64,000 nucleotides of DNA, taken from the NCBI GenBank assembly GCA_017893485.1, contig CM030366.1, forward strand, positions 186,417,947-186,481,946. The letters run 5' to 3'. Position numbers and translations under genes: made by a program. Shown one piece after another: positions 1 to 11,528 of this stretch. The notes below the pieces were generated by a model, which was given only the letters and a program-made list of their open reading frames with translations, was not told the origin of the DNA and made no database searches. This stretch comes from Hemerocallis citrina. Lineage: Eukaryota > Streptophyta > Magnoliopsida > Asparagales > Asphodelaceae. Within the stretch, counting starts at the first letter, position 1, and every line of letters starts with the position of its first letter.

Positions 1-2217
1 TTAATATTCATCCTTTGATTGCCATCGGTGTCAATACCCTTTCTTTTGACTCGGGGACAAACCACCAACTTATAACCACTTTCAGATTTTTGGTTTTGTT
101 TGTTATGTTCTCATTTAACCTTGTAAATGTAACAAATTATTCGAAGAATTGGTTGAGTGTGTACTCCTTGGTTATGATCCCGAGCGGAAGGACTATCATT
201 ACTATGGTCCGAAAGCAAGACGTCTTCGTGTGTCTCATGATGTTCACTTTGCAGAATATAAATTCTACTACAGTAAAATTTACTCCTACATTTGATCCTC
301 CCTCTTTGGACTTTCTATATTTTTCTTCCACCTTTCTTGATTCATCTCCTATAATTATAGCATCGCCTCCGCACAAACTCATAACCACACAAGAGTTGCC
401 CTCCTCTATGTGTAGTCCTCTACCTTCTCCTTCTTTAGGTCATCGTATTCAGCTGCTTCCACACCACTTTACTTGTCGAGCACGACCCATGACAAAGGAA
501 CCATTAATGCCTTCACCGGCTCCTACAATGCCTCCACCTGCTGATCTCCCTAAGCCTCGCAATCCTTGGAGGTCCCATCGTCCTCCTCGTCGGCTTACCT
601 ACCCATCCCCGTGTAATCCGTAGCCCTCTGCTTTTCTTACTACTATTCATTTTCAAATTGAACCTCAAAGTTTCAAAGAAGCATCACAGGTTCCCGTTTG
701 GCAACAGATCATGGCAGATTAGTTGGATGCTTTAAGAAGAACAAGTACTTGGAATTTGTTACATCTCCTTCAGGAGTACGGCCGTTGACATGCAAGTGTG
801 TATATAAGATTAAAACTAGGTCTGGTGACACTATTGAGCGCTATAAGAATCATCTTGTTGCATGAGGTTTCCAACAAGAATATGAGTTTGATTATCAAGA
901 GACTTTAGCTCTTATTGCCCACATGACCACAGTTATGATTCATATTGCTATTGCTACAGTCTGTAAGTGGCCTCTGTGGTAGCTGGATGTGAAGAATGCT
1001 TTCTTGCATGGTGAGCTTCGTGAAGAAGTTTATGTGCTTCCTCCATCTGGTTTACGTCACTCAAATACTGTATGTCATCTTCGACGTGCACTATATGGTT
1101 TCAAACCGGCTCCACAAGCTTAATTTGAGCGTTTTAGTTCCACAGTTCGCTCTTCTGATTTCTGATTTTTGCCAGAGCACCCATAATTCGGTTATGTTCA
1201 TTCACTCCACTAACAAAGGTCGCACAATTTTGTTGCTATATGTTGATGATATGATTATTACTGGTGACGACCATGTCCATATTCAAACAACGAAAATCTA
1301 CCCGCAAAATCAATTTGCTATGACTGATCTTGGCTTACTTCAGAATTTTCTTGAGATTGAAGTTATCTCTAATGCACACGGTTATCTTTTATTTCAACAA
1401 ATACCACATTACTCATGCCCCGTGCCAATATCTCTGATAGTCATATTGAAGCAACTCTTATGAAACTCAATTCGAATTTTCAGACATCAGATGAGTTTCC
1501 TCTTCGTAATCCTACTAGATACTGACATCTTGTAGGTAGTATTGTCTATCTCACCATTATCCGACCAGATATCTCTTATGCGGTCCATGTTCTGAGCCAA
1601 TTTATGTCTGCTCCTACGTCTGTGCACTATGCCCATCTGCTTCGGGTGTTTCACTATCTATATGGCATGACTGCTCGATCCCTAAATTTCTCCATGTCAT
1701 CTTCACTAGCACTATAGGCCTATATTGATGCCACATGAGCTAGTGATCTTGATAATAGGCGATCCATCACGGGTTATTATGTCTTTCTTAAAATTTATTT
1801 CATTTCTTAGAAGTCCAAGAAGCAGACTACGATTTCTTGTTCTAGTTTGAAGGTTAAACTTCGAGCTCTTGCTACAACCACAGCAGAAGTTGAATGATTA
1901 CGATGGTTACTAAAGAATTTTGGTATTGTTTTGAAGTCCATTCCTTTTTCTTTTTTTTTTAATTTTTATTTTTTTTATCACTTTGACAATACTAGTACCA
2001 TCAAAATCGCCCATGATCCGGTCAAGTATGAGTTTACTAAACATATTCGTGTTGATACCTTCTTCACTAGTGAACGTGTTCCAAATGTCAAATCTCTTCA
2101 TTATGTGCCTTCTGAAGCATGTGCATATTTTTTCACGAAATCTCAGACGAGGGCCCAACATCAGATGTTGCTTTCCAAACTCGGTCGTGTTGACCCATTG
2201 TGATTTTTAAGAGGGGT
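1..2217 (+). pseudogene. Degenerate Ty1/copia pol (integrase end, reverse transcriptase, RNase H)
   Basis: Plus-strand relic of a Ty1/copia polyprotein, broken by many stops and frameshifts. In order it shows integrase C-terminal remnants (about 150-330), a reverse transcriptase start readable as [12 protein letters not shown] near 985-1020 with a stop in place of the preceding Gln, the catalytic stretch LLLYVDDMIITGDD near 1230-1270, a DISYAVHVLSQF block near 1565-1605, and an RNase H region with SITGYY and TAEVE-like blocks near 1750-1900. The domain order integrase-RT-RNase H is that of Ty1/copia. A T-rich insertion sits at about 1947-1980. A polypurine tract (AAGAGGGG) and a 3' LTR follow directly. 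The 5' end lies outside the window. It cannot encode a working enzyme. Confidence 0.88.
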
Positions 2218-2356
2218 TGTTAATATATGTACATATAATTTCATGTGTATGACACGTGCTTATACTATCTTGTATAGTCTCATATATATATTGTTGGCTT
2301 GTATGCAACAACAGATTAAAATTTACATTTCTCTATGTTTATCTCTTCTTCTATCA
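2218..2356 (+). repeat. Short 3' LTR of the copia relic
   Basis: The sequence directly after the polypurine tract starts TGTTAATATATG and ends TTCTATCA, the usual TG...CA form of an LTR. At about 139 bp it is short but in range for a copia LTR. The matching 5' LTR is outside the window, so both borders are inferred from position and from the TG/CA ends. Confidence 0.6.
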
Positions 2357-2403
2357 ACTATTACCAAGAGAGGCAAGAGATTTGCCAGGCACAGGGCTAC
2401 AAA

Positions 2404-2734
2404 ATCTCGAAGAAAACAAGAGTCATGATCAACCTATTTGGATTTCACCTGGTGAGTTCAATATGGAGAGATTTATAGAGAAGCCCGATGGAATTCAAAG
2501 ATAAATGATTTCCAATTCTTCCCATTTGGAGGAGGTCGACGGATTTGCCCTGGGATGAACTTTGCAATTGCAACCACAAAACTGGCGATCACGAATCTTT
2601 TGTCAATGCCTTTGATTGGAGCTTGCCCGATGGGATGAAGGTAGGTAGGTGATCTGAACATGGATGTGGCTCCCGGGATTTCCAGGGTGGAAGAAGCAGC
2701 AGAAGCTCTTTATCTTACTGCAAGGAAGTGTTGA
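2404..2734 (+). pseudogene. Cytochrome P450 3' fragment with heme-binding motif
   Basis: The plus strand encodes the C-terminal end of a plant P450, probably CYP71-clan-like. [11 protein letters not shown] block (the PERF region) lies near 2450-2480. [12 protein letters not shown], the heme-binding loop with its Cys ligand, lies near 2518-2556 and is followed by [16 protein letters not shown]. In the next frame comes [10 protein letters not shown] and then DLNMDVAPGIS, ending in TARKC plus a stop at 2732-2734. Known P450s of this clan have this block order at the C-terminus. One frameshift between the PERF block and the heme loop and another before FDWSLPDG show it is dead. Only about the last 110 residues of a roughly 500-residue protein remain, and no upstream exon is visible because copia sequence adjoins it. 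Confidence 0.85.
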
Positions 2735-2860
2735 GTTGATTTCAAAATGTTTATTGGACTACAATATTGTCAACTACTTTTGCGGAAGTATATGCAGGTC
2801 AGGTGGAACCTGTTTTTATTATTGATTGTGGAAGTATATGCAAGGCCAGGCATGGGAATA

Positions 2861-3385
2861 TCTATATAATAAAACACAAAGAAAGCTACCAAGTGCCTCT
2901 TATTCAATAGGGTTGAAATCAATGGTTCAGATATAATCTTACAAAACATATTTTCTCGCCCAAAAGTTTTTCCCCAAAACTCAAATTCAAATTCCCAAAA
3001 CAACACCTTTATTTATTTATTTATTTCTCTCTCTCTCTCTTATTCTCTTTCTATTTACAAATATATATTTTCTAATTTCAGGTTTGTAAATTTTGAGATT
3101 TTTAATGCATTTTTTTATTGCTTATGTTACGTTGAAAATAGCAAATATCTCATCAACAGTTAAATTTCATCATTTTCCACACTTAAAGTTCTACTCAAAG
3201 TTCTAAGAAGTTGGATTTTACACCCCCATTTATAATTATTTTTCAACATATATTAATGGAAACATGGACTTTTATTTACAACTAATTATTGTTTTACTAT
3301 TCAAACTTAAGCTACATAATTATTGTTTTACTGTTTACAAGACTTTCATATGCTGTATCGTTCCGACGTGCCCGAGCAAATCTAG
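2861..3385 (+). mobile_element. Non-autonomous Helitron, copy 1
   Basis: The element starts TCTATATAATAAAACACAAA and ends GCAAATCTAG, inserted between A (2860) and T (3386), the standard A|T Helitron target. A degenerate GC-rich hairpin precedes the CTAG terminus. A second copy with the same ends lies in opposite orientation at 58613-59202 and is similar along its length, which fixes both borders. No coding capacity (525 bp), so no Rep/helicase. A CT-rich microsatellite is internal (about 3025-3045). Confidence 0.8.
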
Positions 3386-4631
3386 TATATATAAATATGG
3401 TAAAGGGTAAAGGAATAAGAATGGCAATCAACTGATATTTAGCTATTTTTAGGGGGGGGGGGAGGGGATGTAGAATAATATTCACCGATCAATATCCGTG
3501 AGGGTGTAGATTTAGGTTGGTTCAGCTTTGGAGTCCCAATACAAAGCCTATATCCATGTTGCTCGCTTGTGGACCCACTATAGTGTCCTTGGCATCTTTA
3601 GGATGTGCATTGAACTCATACCGTTGCGACTTTTACCCACATCAATATGGATGACGCATTTACCCTAAAAAAAAATATGGATGACGCATCATGTAGACTC
3701 CCTCTTAAAGAGGCGGATTCATTCATATCATTATCCTATGGTGATCAATTAGCCATCTTAGGATATAGAAAAAAAAAAATTACACAGTTCGTACCACTAT
3801 CATGCTAGATACTTTAACTTACATACATTTGCTCACCATAAGTTCATTTTTTTTAAAACTTAATTATAAGTTTGATCACTTTCCGCCAAATTACGAAAGA
3901 CACAATTATGAGTGGGACCTTTATACCATATATAAAAACTACTATATGTTGAATATTAGATTTTGCATTACAACAAAAATTGAAGTCTATTATGTAGTTT
4001 TAATTGTTAACTCTGTGTTTACCTATTGATTACATATTGTTATAACTAACAAAAATTGAAGTCCACGTCCTAATAATTTTATATATATATATATATATAT
4101 TTAAAGTAAATACTAAGACATAATCTAACATCGAACTGAGATCTCTCACTTTACTCATCACATACTCTTTACAAATTACCCCTAGTACCATCAACTTTTA
4201 TTTTATGAGTGCCACTTTTGTAAATAATTATGTTGTAAATAAATTTGAACTTTGAGGGTATTATGGTAACTAATAGCAGTTAAGTAAATGAATGGTTAAT
4301 AGAATTTCCACTTAAAAATAAATGGTTGAGATTAGACAGTTTGTTGAATAATTGTCTACAAATTACAGGTTGTCTACAAATGACAACCCAACTCTTCCAT
4401 TATAATATTAGAGCTTAGAGATTAGAGATAATGATGCATTGCTTAATTATCTTCTGTGCCCAACCAAAAGTAAAAAATAAAAATAAAAACAAAACAAAAG
4501 ATCTAGTTATGAAGAGGTTGTACAAGAAAAAACCAAAAGCAAAGTCTGTTTCTCTTAACTTTGAAAACGTTTGTTATAAAGGAAAAGCAAGTCCTAAAAT
4601 AATTTCCTTATCTTCAAAGTATTTTTTAAAA
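3386..4631. other. AT-rich intergenic stretch, no gene seen
   Basis: No coding pattern is recognised. The region holds a G-run at about 3452-3461, a short local repeat of TGGATGACGCAT near 3648 and 3680, a (TA)n microsatellite at about 4080-4100 and otherwise AT-rich unique-looking sequence. Confidence 0.5.
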
Positions 4632-4760
4632 TTAATTTTTTAATTTTAATTTAGGCGGAGGATCAGAAATAACAAGCATAGTTCCAAGGTCGAAGTCCTT
4701 ATAGGTGAAGTTAAGAAGAGTTCGCGAACCACCAAAAAACTTCTTGGCTTGATCTGGCCC
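4632..4760 (-). other. Exon-like reading frame of unknown origin
   Basis: On the minus strand a short open frame reads GPDQAKKFFGGSRTLLNFTY, continues with KDFDLGTMLVISDPPPK and reaches a stop near 4632; an in-frame stop lies just upstream at 4761-4763. Residue composition looks like real coding sequence rather than AT-rich noise, but I do not recognise a family. It could be a decayed exon or chance. It lies directly beside a hAT MITE. Confidence 0.25.
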
Positions 4761-4786
4761 TCACACTCTCAAACTCTCTACTGATC

Positions 4787-4991
4787 CAGGGCCGGCCCTG
4801 AGTTCTCAGGGGCCCGAGGCGAAATGCCCAAATAATTATTTTTTGGACCCCTAATTACAATATAAATTTTTTATGCGTAAAATACATATCTATATTTATA
4901 AAGAGAATACAAATTTGGGGGCCTAAAATTGCAAAAAAAATTGGGGCCTGAGGCGGCCGCCTCACCTGCCTTAAGGTGGGGGCCGGCCCTG
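4787..4991. mobile_element. hAT-type MITE with CAGGGCCGGCCCTG ends, copy 1
   Basis: The 205-bp element begins CAGGGCCGGCCCTGAG and ends GGGGGCCGGCCCTG. A related 304-bp copy at 50903-51206 shares the GC-rich ends and the interior and has a perfect 8-bp target duplication typical of hAT transposons. No clean 8-bp duplication is visible at this copy. No coding capacity. Confidence 0.8.
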
Positions 4992-5539
4992 CTAATCTTA
5001 CTTGATTTTTTTTTTTTTTTTGAAAAAAAAGGTGACCGCGTCACCGCTTCATTAATAAATTATTAACGAAACAAGTATTACAAATATATAACATCTATCT
5101 GTTCCTAGAATGGAACCACATAAAACAATTACTCACTTAAGCCTACCACATTAACTAGCCCCTCTCCTAGCTAAACTAACAGACGAAGCCACCTGTAATT
5201 TGTTCTCCCCTATCAGATGTGACACATGCAAATTCCTATTGAACAATCAGATACCGACTCATCCATCACCAACCATAGTTACAACTTGCACATGCACCTT
5301 CAAACGACGTCTAACTTGAACACCATTCCAGCACCAACTTCACTACCCCATTCGATGACACCTAATCAGAACAACATACCGGAAACGACTTGCCTAATCA
5401 CAATTCTGATAATGACTTGCCACTCGCCCATTCATTGACGACTTGTCACTTCTCTAGTCTGGAACGCTCTGCTCATTCACCACCATGATGGCCGACGTTC
5501 CGTTCGTGACGTCGCTGATGACTAGCCCGAACACCTTCT

Positions 5540-6070
5540 TGATGGATTTTCATATACACTTAAGAATATGCATAAAACATTAATAACAACCTAAAACATA
5601 TTTCTATGAATCTAGATCTTAACATGTTGCAAAAGTGCTTTAATATAAATCCTAATTCATAAAACTATAGATCTTTGCTAAATCAAAAGAAGAAGAACAT
5701 TAGAAGCGGAAGCACTAACCTGAAGCCATTGATGGAGATTTCGCAGAGGGTTTGGATCTTCCTATATGAAACGCACTTCTATGAGATGTCGTCTCTCTAT
5801 TCTTCTGTTGATGGGATTACAGATGGAATAAGAAGATACGTATATATAGGGGGCCATAACCCTAATTGATAATTATTGATTTCTAATTTTGCCCATCACA
5901 AAATAAGAAATTTACTTTACGGTCTCTACACGTGTTATATCAAACTTTAAATTATATGCTTTTAACCCATTACTTAATCTTAATTAGATCACTTTAATTT
6001 GGGTTAGACTTTAAAATAGCAATTATACATTTAGTCACATATGTGAGCCCACATAGATTATTTTTCAGCA
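5540..6070 (-). repeat. Copia LTR (3' LTR of the minus-strand element)
   Basis: This copy matches 10998-11528 along its length. On the plus strand it begins TGATGGATTTTC and ends TTTTCAGCA. It is preceded by target-duplication copy CTTCT. The element's polypurine tract lies directly to its right. Confidence 0.93.
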
Positions 6071-6085
6071 ATCTCTCACTTGGGC
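6071..6085 (-). other. Polypurine tract of the copia element
   Basis: Read on the minus strand the bases just before the 3' LTR are CCCAAGTGAGAGAT, a purine-rich stretch in the position where plus-strand priming occurs. Its place and composition fit, but the exact borders are not determined. Confidence 0.55.
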
Positions 6086-6598
6086 CACATATATTACTCC
6101 TTATAAATGTACATACTTTATGAGCTCAAAATTTTGCTATCATAACCAAAAGCATAGTCAAACAATCTCGTCCATTAATCATGTAAATATAGGATCAAAG
6201 CAATTTTCGTTACATTTTTCGTAACTAAAGTCATCAATGGTCATATATATCAACATAATCAAACGACATAGATCAAGTGTGAATGTGTAGCATGAAAATT
6301 TTTCATGCAATGTGATCTATACACATGCCTATTTCCAACTGGTCCTCTTTAAAACTTAAGTTAGGTCAGAATCAAAACATGACAAATGAGTGAGAAAACT
6401 GAATTCTTTATTTCTGATTAGAAAATAACCATATGTATAAATGTCTCACACAACATAATGCAAAAAAAATACAAACTCCCACTAAATCATGATATCCTCA
6501 AATAATACAACACCCATATGAGCAGTATGCTCATAAAAGATCTTGGGTGATAATCCCTTTGTGAGCGGATCCGCTATCATGGAGTTTGTCCCAATGTG

Positions 6599-7660
6599 CT
6601 ATATGGACGTCTGTCCACTTTGCACTCTTTCTTTCACAACTAGAAACTTTATGTCAATATGTTTCGACTTTGTCGAACTCCTGTTGTTGTTGGAATACAT
6701 CACTGCTGACTTATTGTCACAAAATAACTTGAGTGATCTTTCTATATTCTCCAAAATGCGCAGCCCAGTGACAAAATTCCACAGCCATATTCCATGATTC
6801 GATGCCTCATAGCATGCTACATACTCCGCTGCCATAGTGGAAGAAGCTATAAGTGTCTGTTTGACACTTTTCCAGGATATAGCTCCTCCAGCTAACAGGT
6901 AAATATAGCCTGATGTAGACCTTTTGCTATCTTGGTACCCTAGGAAAATCAGAATCAGAATACCTTACGACCTCCAAATGATCTGATTTCCTATATGTGA
7001 GCATGTAGTCTTTTGTTCTCTGAAGATACCTCATGACCCTCTTGGTTGCTATCCAATGGTCCATACCCGGTTTTCTTAAATACCTGCCTAACATCCCAAC
7101 AATGTACGCAATATCCGGATGCGTACATACTTGAGCATAGATTATACTCCCAATAGCTGATGTATAGGAAATTTTTTGTATTTCCTGAATTTCAAGGTTA
7201 CTTTTAGGACACTGATTGAGACTAAATTTGTCTCCTTTAGCAACAGGGGTATCCCCTGGTCTACAATCTTACATACCAAGCCTTTTGAGTACTTTATCGA
7301 TGTATCCCTTTTGTGACAATCCTAGAATACCTCGAGAACAATCTCGGTGTATCTGAATTCCTAATACAAAAGAGGCATCCCCAAGATCCTTCATCTCAAA
7401 ATGCTTGGATAGAAACCTTTCAGTTTCATGCAATAAATTTATATCATTAGTGGCAAGCAATATGTCATCGACATATAAAACTAGGAATATATGCTTACTC
7501 CCACTGAACTTGTGATACACACAATCATCAACTACATTCATCTAAAAACCAAATGAGATAATTACTTGATGAAACTTGTGGTACCATTGACGAGGAGCTT
7601 GTTTGAGTCCATATATGGATTTTGTCAATTTGCAAACCATATTCTTAAGCTAGGATATAG
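6599..7660 (-). pseudogene. Copia reverse transcriptase and RNase H, broken
   Basis: On the minus strand 7560-7660 reads [22 protein letters not shown] sequence. The part at 7269-7541 contains LVLYVDDILLATNDI (the catalytic YVDD) and FEMKDLGDASFVLGIQIHRD, and 6599-6835 contains [11 protein letters not shown] and the RNase H block FCDNKSAV followed by [14 protein letters not shown]. These are the ordered C-terminal RT and RNase H blocks of Ty1/copia. The stretch between the two open parts (about 6840-7265) has frameshifts and stops, and the RT N-terminus is missing. The element cannot supply its own polymerase. Confidence 0.92.
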
Positions 7661-7989
7661 TAAACTGGTTTGAATACTTATTTCTTCATCAAAATCATTG
7701 GTCATTTCATAAATATCTGATTAATACTACCCCTTTTTGATCCGAGCTCGAACTGATTTAAATTAATTTATGGATATTTGAATTCAATACTTGAGTGATA
7801 TTTTGTTTCTGTAACCGTATACGCTACCAGAAATCAAATTGGAATATCATTTGCCTCTACATCCACTAGATGGCTCTCTCATGTTTACACATTAAAGGAG
7901 AGGAACTTATGAAAGGCAGGCAAATGTATATACCTTGATTTATTGTCAAAAAAATGATCAGAATGCTCATATTTGACTCCAAACCGGAA

Positions 7990-8560
7990 CTAAACTTTAG
8001 AACAGAGAATGCAACACCATAAGAACATATTCTGGATTGTGGAGACCATGACTAAGCTTTCTCGAAGTAAATAACAAATGTGTTCATAACACCTAATATT
8101 AAGAATAATGGCACCTAATCTCTTAGTTTTGATCTGTTTTCCCTTTATGCAGTCTACACAGACATCAAAGTCTTGTGAAGTCCTGGGATTCCAAAATGTC
8201 ATCAGACACAAGACGCTCAACTCTACCGTTTGAGATATGACCTAAGCACTTATGCCATAATGACGCCGAATTTTCTTTATTTAATTTATGTTTAGTACCA
8301 CGTAACTCTACATGCAAGGTTTTATTATGGGATGCAATTGTTTCAAACAAATAAAGGTTGTCATAAGCATTCAAATAGCCAGTTCCAACAACATTCGAAT
8401 TTAAAGACAAATTAAACTGATTATTTCCAAATGAACAATAATAACCAAATTTGTCCAACAAAGAAACATAAATTAAATTTTGTCTAAAAGACGGAATAAC
8501 AAAAGTGTCTTTCAAATCCAAATAAGAAACCAGATCCTAATAACAAACTAAAATGCCCAA
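7990..8560 (-). pseudogene. Copia pre-integrase domain and start of integrase
   Basis: At 8165-8521 (minus) the frame reads LKDTFVIPSFRQNLIYVSLL, then a region ending SASLWHKCLGHISNGRVERL, the GAG-pre-integrase domain with the His-Cys zinc-binding residues of the H-x-C-L-G-H type. In a shifted frame at 8110-8180 follows DVCVDCIKGKQ, the second Cys pair. The integrase catalytic core is absent: beyond 7990 the sequence is unrecognised until RT resumes at about 7660. This marks an internal deletion. Confidence 0.85.
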
Positions 8561-8572
8561 CTGCTTCCACTT

Positions 8573-9616
8573 CTACCGATTATCGTCCACGAAGATGTGT
8601 CTTTCACCCTCATTTGGCTTCCGGCAGCTCAGGCAACCCTGCATAGAAACACTTATGTGAGTAGTAGTACCAGAATCTATCCACCAAGTGTTTCTAGGTA
8701 CTGAAGATAAATTAACTTCAGAACAGACCAAAGTAAGAAACATACCTTTCTTTGCACGCCATGCGTGATATTTAGTACATTTCTTCTTCATATGTCCAGG
8801 CTTGTTACAAAAGAAACAGCTCTCTGTATCCTTATGTTGTTTCTTTTGAGCTGGATCCTTAGCTTTTTCATCCTCAGAATTCCTCTCCTTGCCCTTATCC
8901 TTAGAGGCTTTGGCCAAATGAGCACTTTCAGTCTTATCTTGTTTCAACCTTTCTTCCTCTTGCACACAGCGAGAAATGAGCTCATTTAGAGTCAATTTTT
9001 CCTTTTGACAGTTGTAACTGATTTTGAATTGATTAAACTGTGCAGGAAGTGATACCAAAACCATAAGCACAAGCAAGTCCTCAGAAAATTCAAACTTGAG
9101 TGCCTTAAGTCTTAAAACAACATGATACATTTCCATAATGTACTCCCTTACATTTCCTCGACCCTTATACTTCATAGACATCAAAGAAGTCAATTGTGTA
9201 GTCATTTCAACCTTATCGTTTTTAGCAAAACGTTTCTCAATTTGATCGAGGAAATCTTTGGCCTTAGTAATTCCATCGGATTCTGTGCCCCTAAAGACTT
9301 GTGGAATGCTGTGTTTCATAATCATTAGACTCATGTGATTTGAACGATCCCACCTCTCAAATACCCTTTTATCATCAGGAGTGCTTTCCGCAGTGAGCGA
9401 TGGAGGTTGTTCTTCCCTTAATGCATGGTCTAATTCTATACAACCAAGAGTTATCAGTAAGGTCCCTTTCCAATCCTTGAAATTTGTCCCATTAAGCATG
9501 GGAATAGAATTGATGTTAGCAGTTATTGAGACAGCAGAAGATACACTAGCTGAATATAGAACAAAAAATAAACAAAATAAGCTCACATAAGAATCCATAT
9601 AAAACAATAAATTCAA
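8573..9616 (-). pseudogene. Copia Gag with CCHC zinc knuckle and protease start
   Basis: A 347-codon open frame. After a short hydrophobic leader it reads NINSIPMLNGTNFKDWKGTL, the typical start of a copia Gag (UBN2-type), continues through a helical capsid-like region, and near residues 266-279 has CFFCNKPGHMKKKC, the CCHC nucleic-acid-binding knuckle. Near residue 312 follows WWIDSGTTTHIS, the aspartic-protease start (D-S-G), so gag and protease are in one frame as usual in copia. The frame ends at 8573, before the rest of the protease. Gag alone looks open and might still be made if the LTR promoter is active, but the polyprotein is truncated. Confidence 0.88.
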
Positions 9617-10983
9617 ATCATGGTTAATCCCATCTCAAGATACCAGGCACAACGTTAATATCAATTCTTTGGACAGTAACATGAACTGTAAGCAGTACTC
9701 TTGTTGTAGTAATCAAATATTGACAATAAATCCTATCAAATAATAAGTCATTCTTTGGACTGACTTATTGTTCACATGGAATACCTTATAATTGTCATAT
9801 ATTTATTACCACAGATGTGTATGAAATTCGGCCAAATATTAACTTACCTTTGGGTCAGTTAATAAACACATGAATTACAAACACACAATTATCCTGATAT
9901 TTTAAATAAATTAATTTACACAAAAGATGTCACTTTGGCAACATTTTGTTTCAATTGATCTATTCAAAATATTAGACATTAATAAGAAAAAAACCAAAAC
10001 CATAATTTGAATTTAATAGCTTCCCAAAATTTTATCTTTTCCTTAATTTTATAATTTTACTTTATTTGTAGATGGATAATGTCAAGATAATATCTATTTA
10101 AAATGAGAACAAAACCATAACTGAACCATATCTATCTACTGTTTGATAATATCAAATTAATCAAAACCATAACAGAAAATTAATTTTACTGATAAGTCAA
10201 TTTTATAACAGAATATTAACAACAGAAGTTAACAGAAAATTAATAAACTGCAATTCGTGTTTCTAATTGTCATATGTAGTAAGAATGGCTTCTAGACTCT
10301 AGTAATGAAAACTTATTTGCAGTTTAACTTTTGTATACAAACCATTTCCATAGCCAGGTAAGAAGAGATATCAACAACCTGAAAGATGAATCTCGGCATA
10401 CCACATACAAGATGTAATGATCGTCCTCTATAATGTGTTAATGATAATGGGGTAAAGATTATTGTCTGCCACAATACTTGTGTACACCTACAGTGGTTGC
10501 ATCTTTACAATTCCAGATTTGATGTCTGCACTATGGATCATGGTGCGTAAAATTGATTTCAGTTGAACGGTCTGTACTTGTTATTGACTGTTGTTCTTGT
10601 TTTCCTCAAATTTCCTGGTTGTAAAATGTCTCCCTGTAATTCCCCATCTCATACAATTGCAACAGATGTTTATAGAGTCACAGCAAATGCTATCAGATGA
10701 TATCAAAATACTGAAGCCATTGATCCAATACCAAATCAATAGAACAAATGCAACAGAACGATGGAAATTTAATGGCCCCAAAAAATTTACATATCAATTG
10801 GCCTTTACAAATCCAAATTCAATTAATTTAATTATTGAATCTGAATCTTAGAAGACAAATACCATAAAAGGAAGATGAAAAGAAACCCTAAATTTCTTAA
10901 ATTTCTTAAATTTCTTAAACAATAAACCCTAAATTTCTTTAAACAAGAAACCCTAAATTTCTTCAATTAATTCAGCAAAGATG
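9617..10983 (-). other. Long non-coding leader of the copia element
   Basis: About 1.4 kb between the primer site and Gag has no convincing frame. It is AT-rich and near its start (10885-10975) contains a short tandem pattern built on AAACCCTAAATTTCTT and TTAAATTTC. Leaders of this size occur in plant copia elements; a packaging signal would be expected here, but none can be seen directly. Confidence 0.55.
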
Positions 10984-10997
10984 GCTCTGATACCAAT
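10984..10997 (-). other. tRNA-Met primer binding site of the copia element
   Basis: Directly inside the 5' LTR the minus strand reads TTGGTATCAGAGCC, which contains TGGTATCAGAGC, complementary to the 3' end of initiator tRNA-Met, the standard primer of plant copia elements. It fixes the orientation of the element. Confidence 0.92.
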
Positions 10998-11528
10998 TGA
11001 TGGATTTTCATATACACTTAAGAACATGCATAAAACATTAATAACAACCTAAAACATGTTTCTATGAATCTAGATCTTAACATGTTGCAAAAGTGCTTTA
11101 ATATAAAATCCTAATTCATAAAACTATAGACATTTGCTAAATCAAAAGAAGAAGAACATTAGAAGTTGAAGCACTAACCTGAAGTCATTGATGGAGATTG
11201 CGCAGAGGGTTTGGATCTTCCTATATGATACGCACTTCTATGAGATGCCGTCTCTCTATTCTTCTGTTGATGAGATTACAGATGGAATAAGAAGATACGT
11301 ATATATAGGGGACCATAACCCTAATTGATATTATTGATTTCCAATTTTGTCCATCACAAAATAAGAAATTTACTTTACGGTCACTACACGTGTTATATCA
11401 CACTTTAAATTATATGCTTTTAACCCATTACTTAATCTTGATTAGATCACTTTAATTTGGGTTAGACTTTAAAATAGCAATTATACATTTAGTCACATAT
11501 GTGAGCCCACATTGATTATTTTCCAACA
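10998..11528 (-). repeat. Copia LTR (5' LTR of the minus-strand element)
   Basis: This is the partner of 5540-6070. On the plus strand it starts TGATGGATTTTC and ends TTTTCCAACA, and is followed by the target-duplication copy CTTCT. It should carry the element's promoter, reading leftward. Confidence 0.93.

Larger units (their letters stand above)
5540..11528 (-). mobile_element. Ty1/copia LTR retrotransposon, internally deleted
   Basis: Two 531-bp LTRs (5540-6070 and 10998-11528) are flanked by a perfect 5-bp duplication, CTTCT (5535-5539 and 11529-11533). A tRNA-Met primer binding site adjoins the right LTR on the minus strand and a polypurine tract adjoins the left one, so the element is transcribed right to left. 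In order it encodes gag, a protease start, a pre-integrase domain, reverse transcriptase and RNase H. Most of integrase and the first part of RT are missing (about 7670-7990) and frames are broken. The LTRs differ at roughly twenty positions by eye (about 96% identity), so the insertion is not very recent. Confidence 0.95.

Noticed and set aside
4787..4991. 8-bp target duplication at the first hAT MITE
   Set aside because: The flanks TACTGATC and CTAATCTT do not match well enough, so class was assigned from the second copy.
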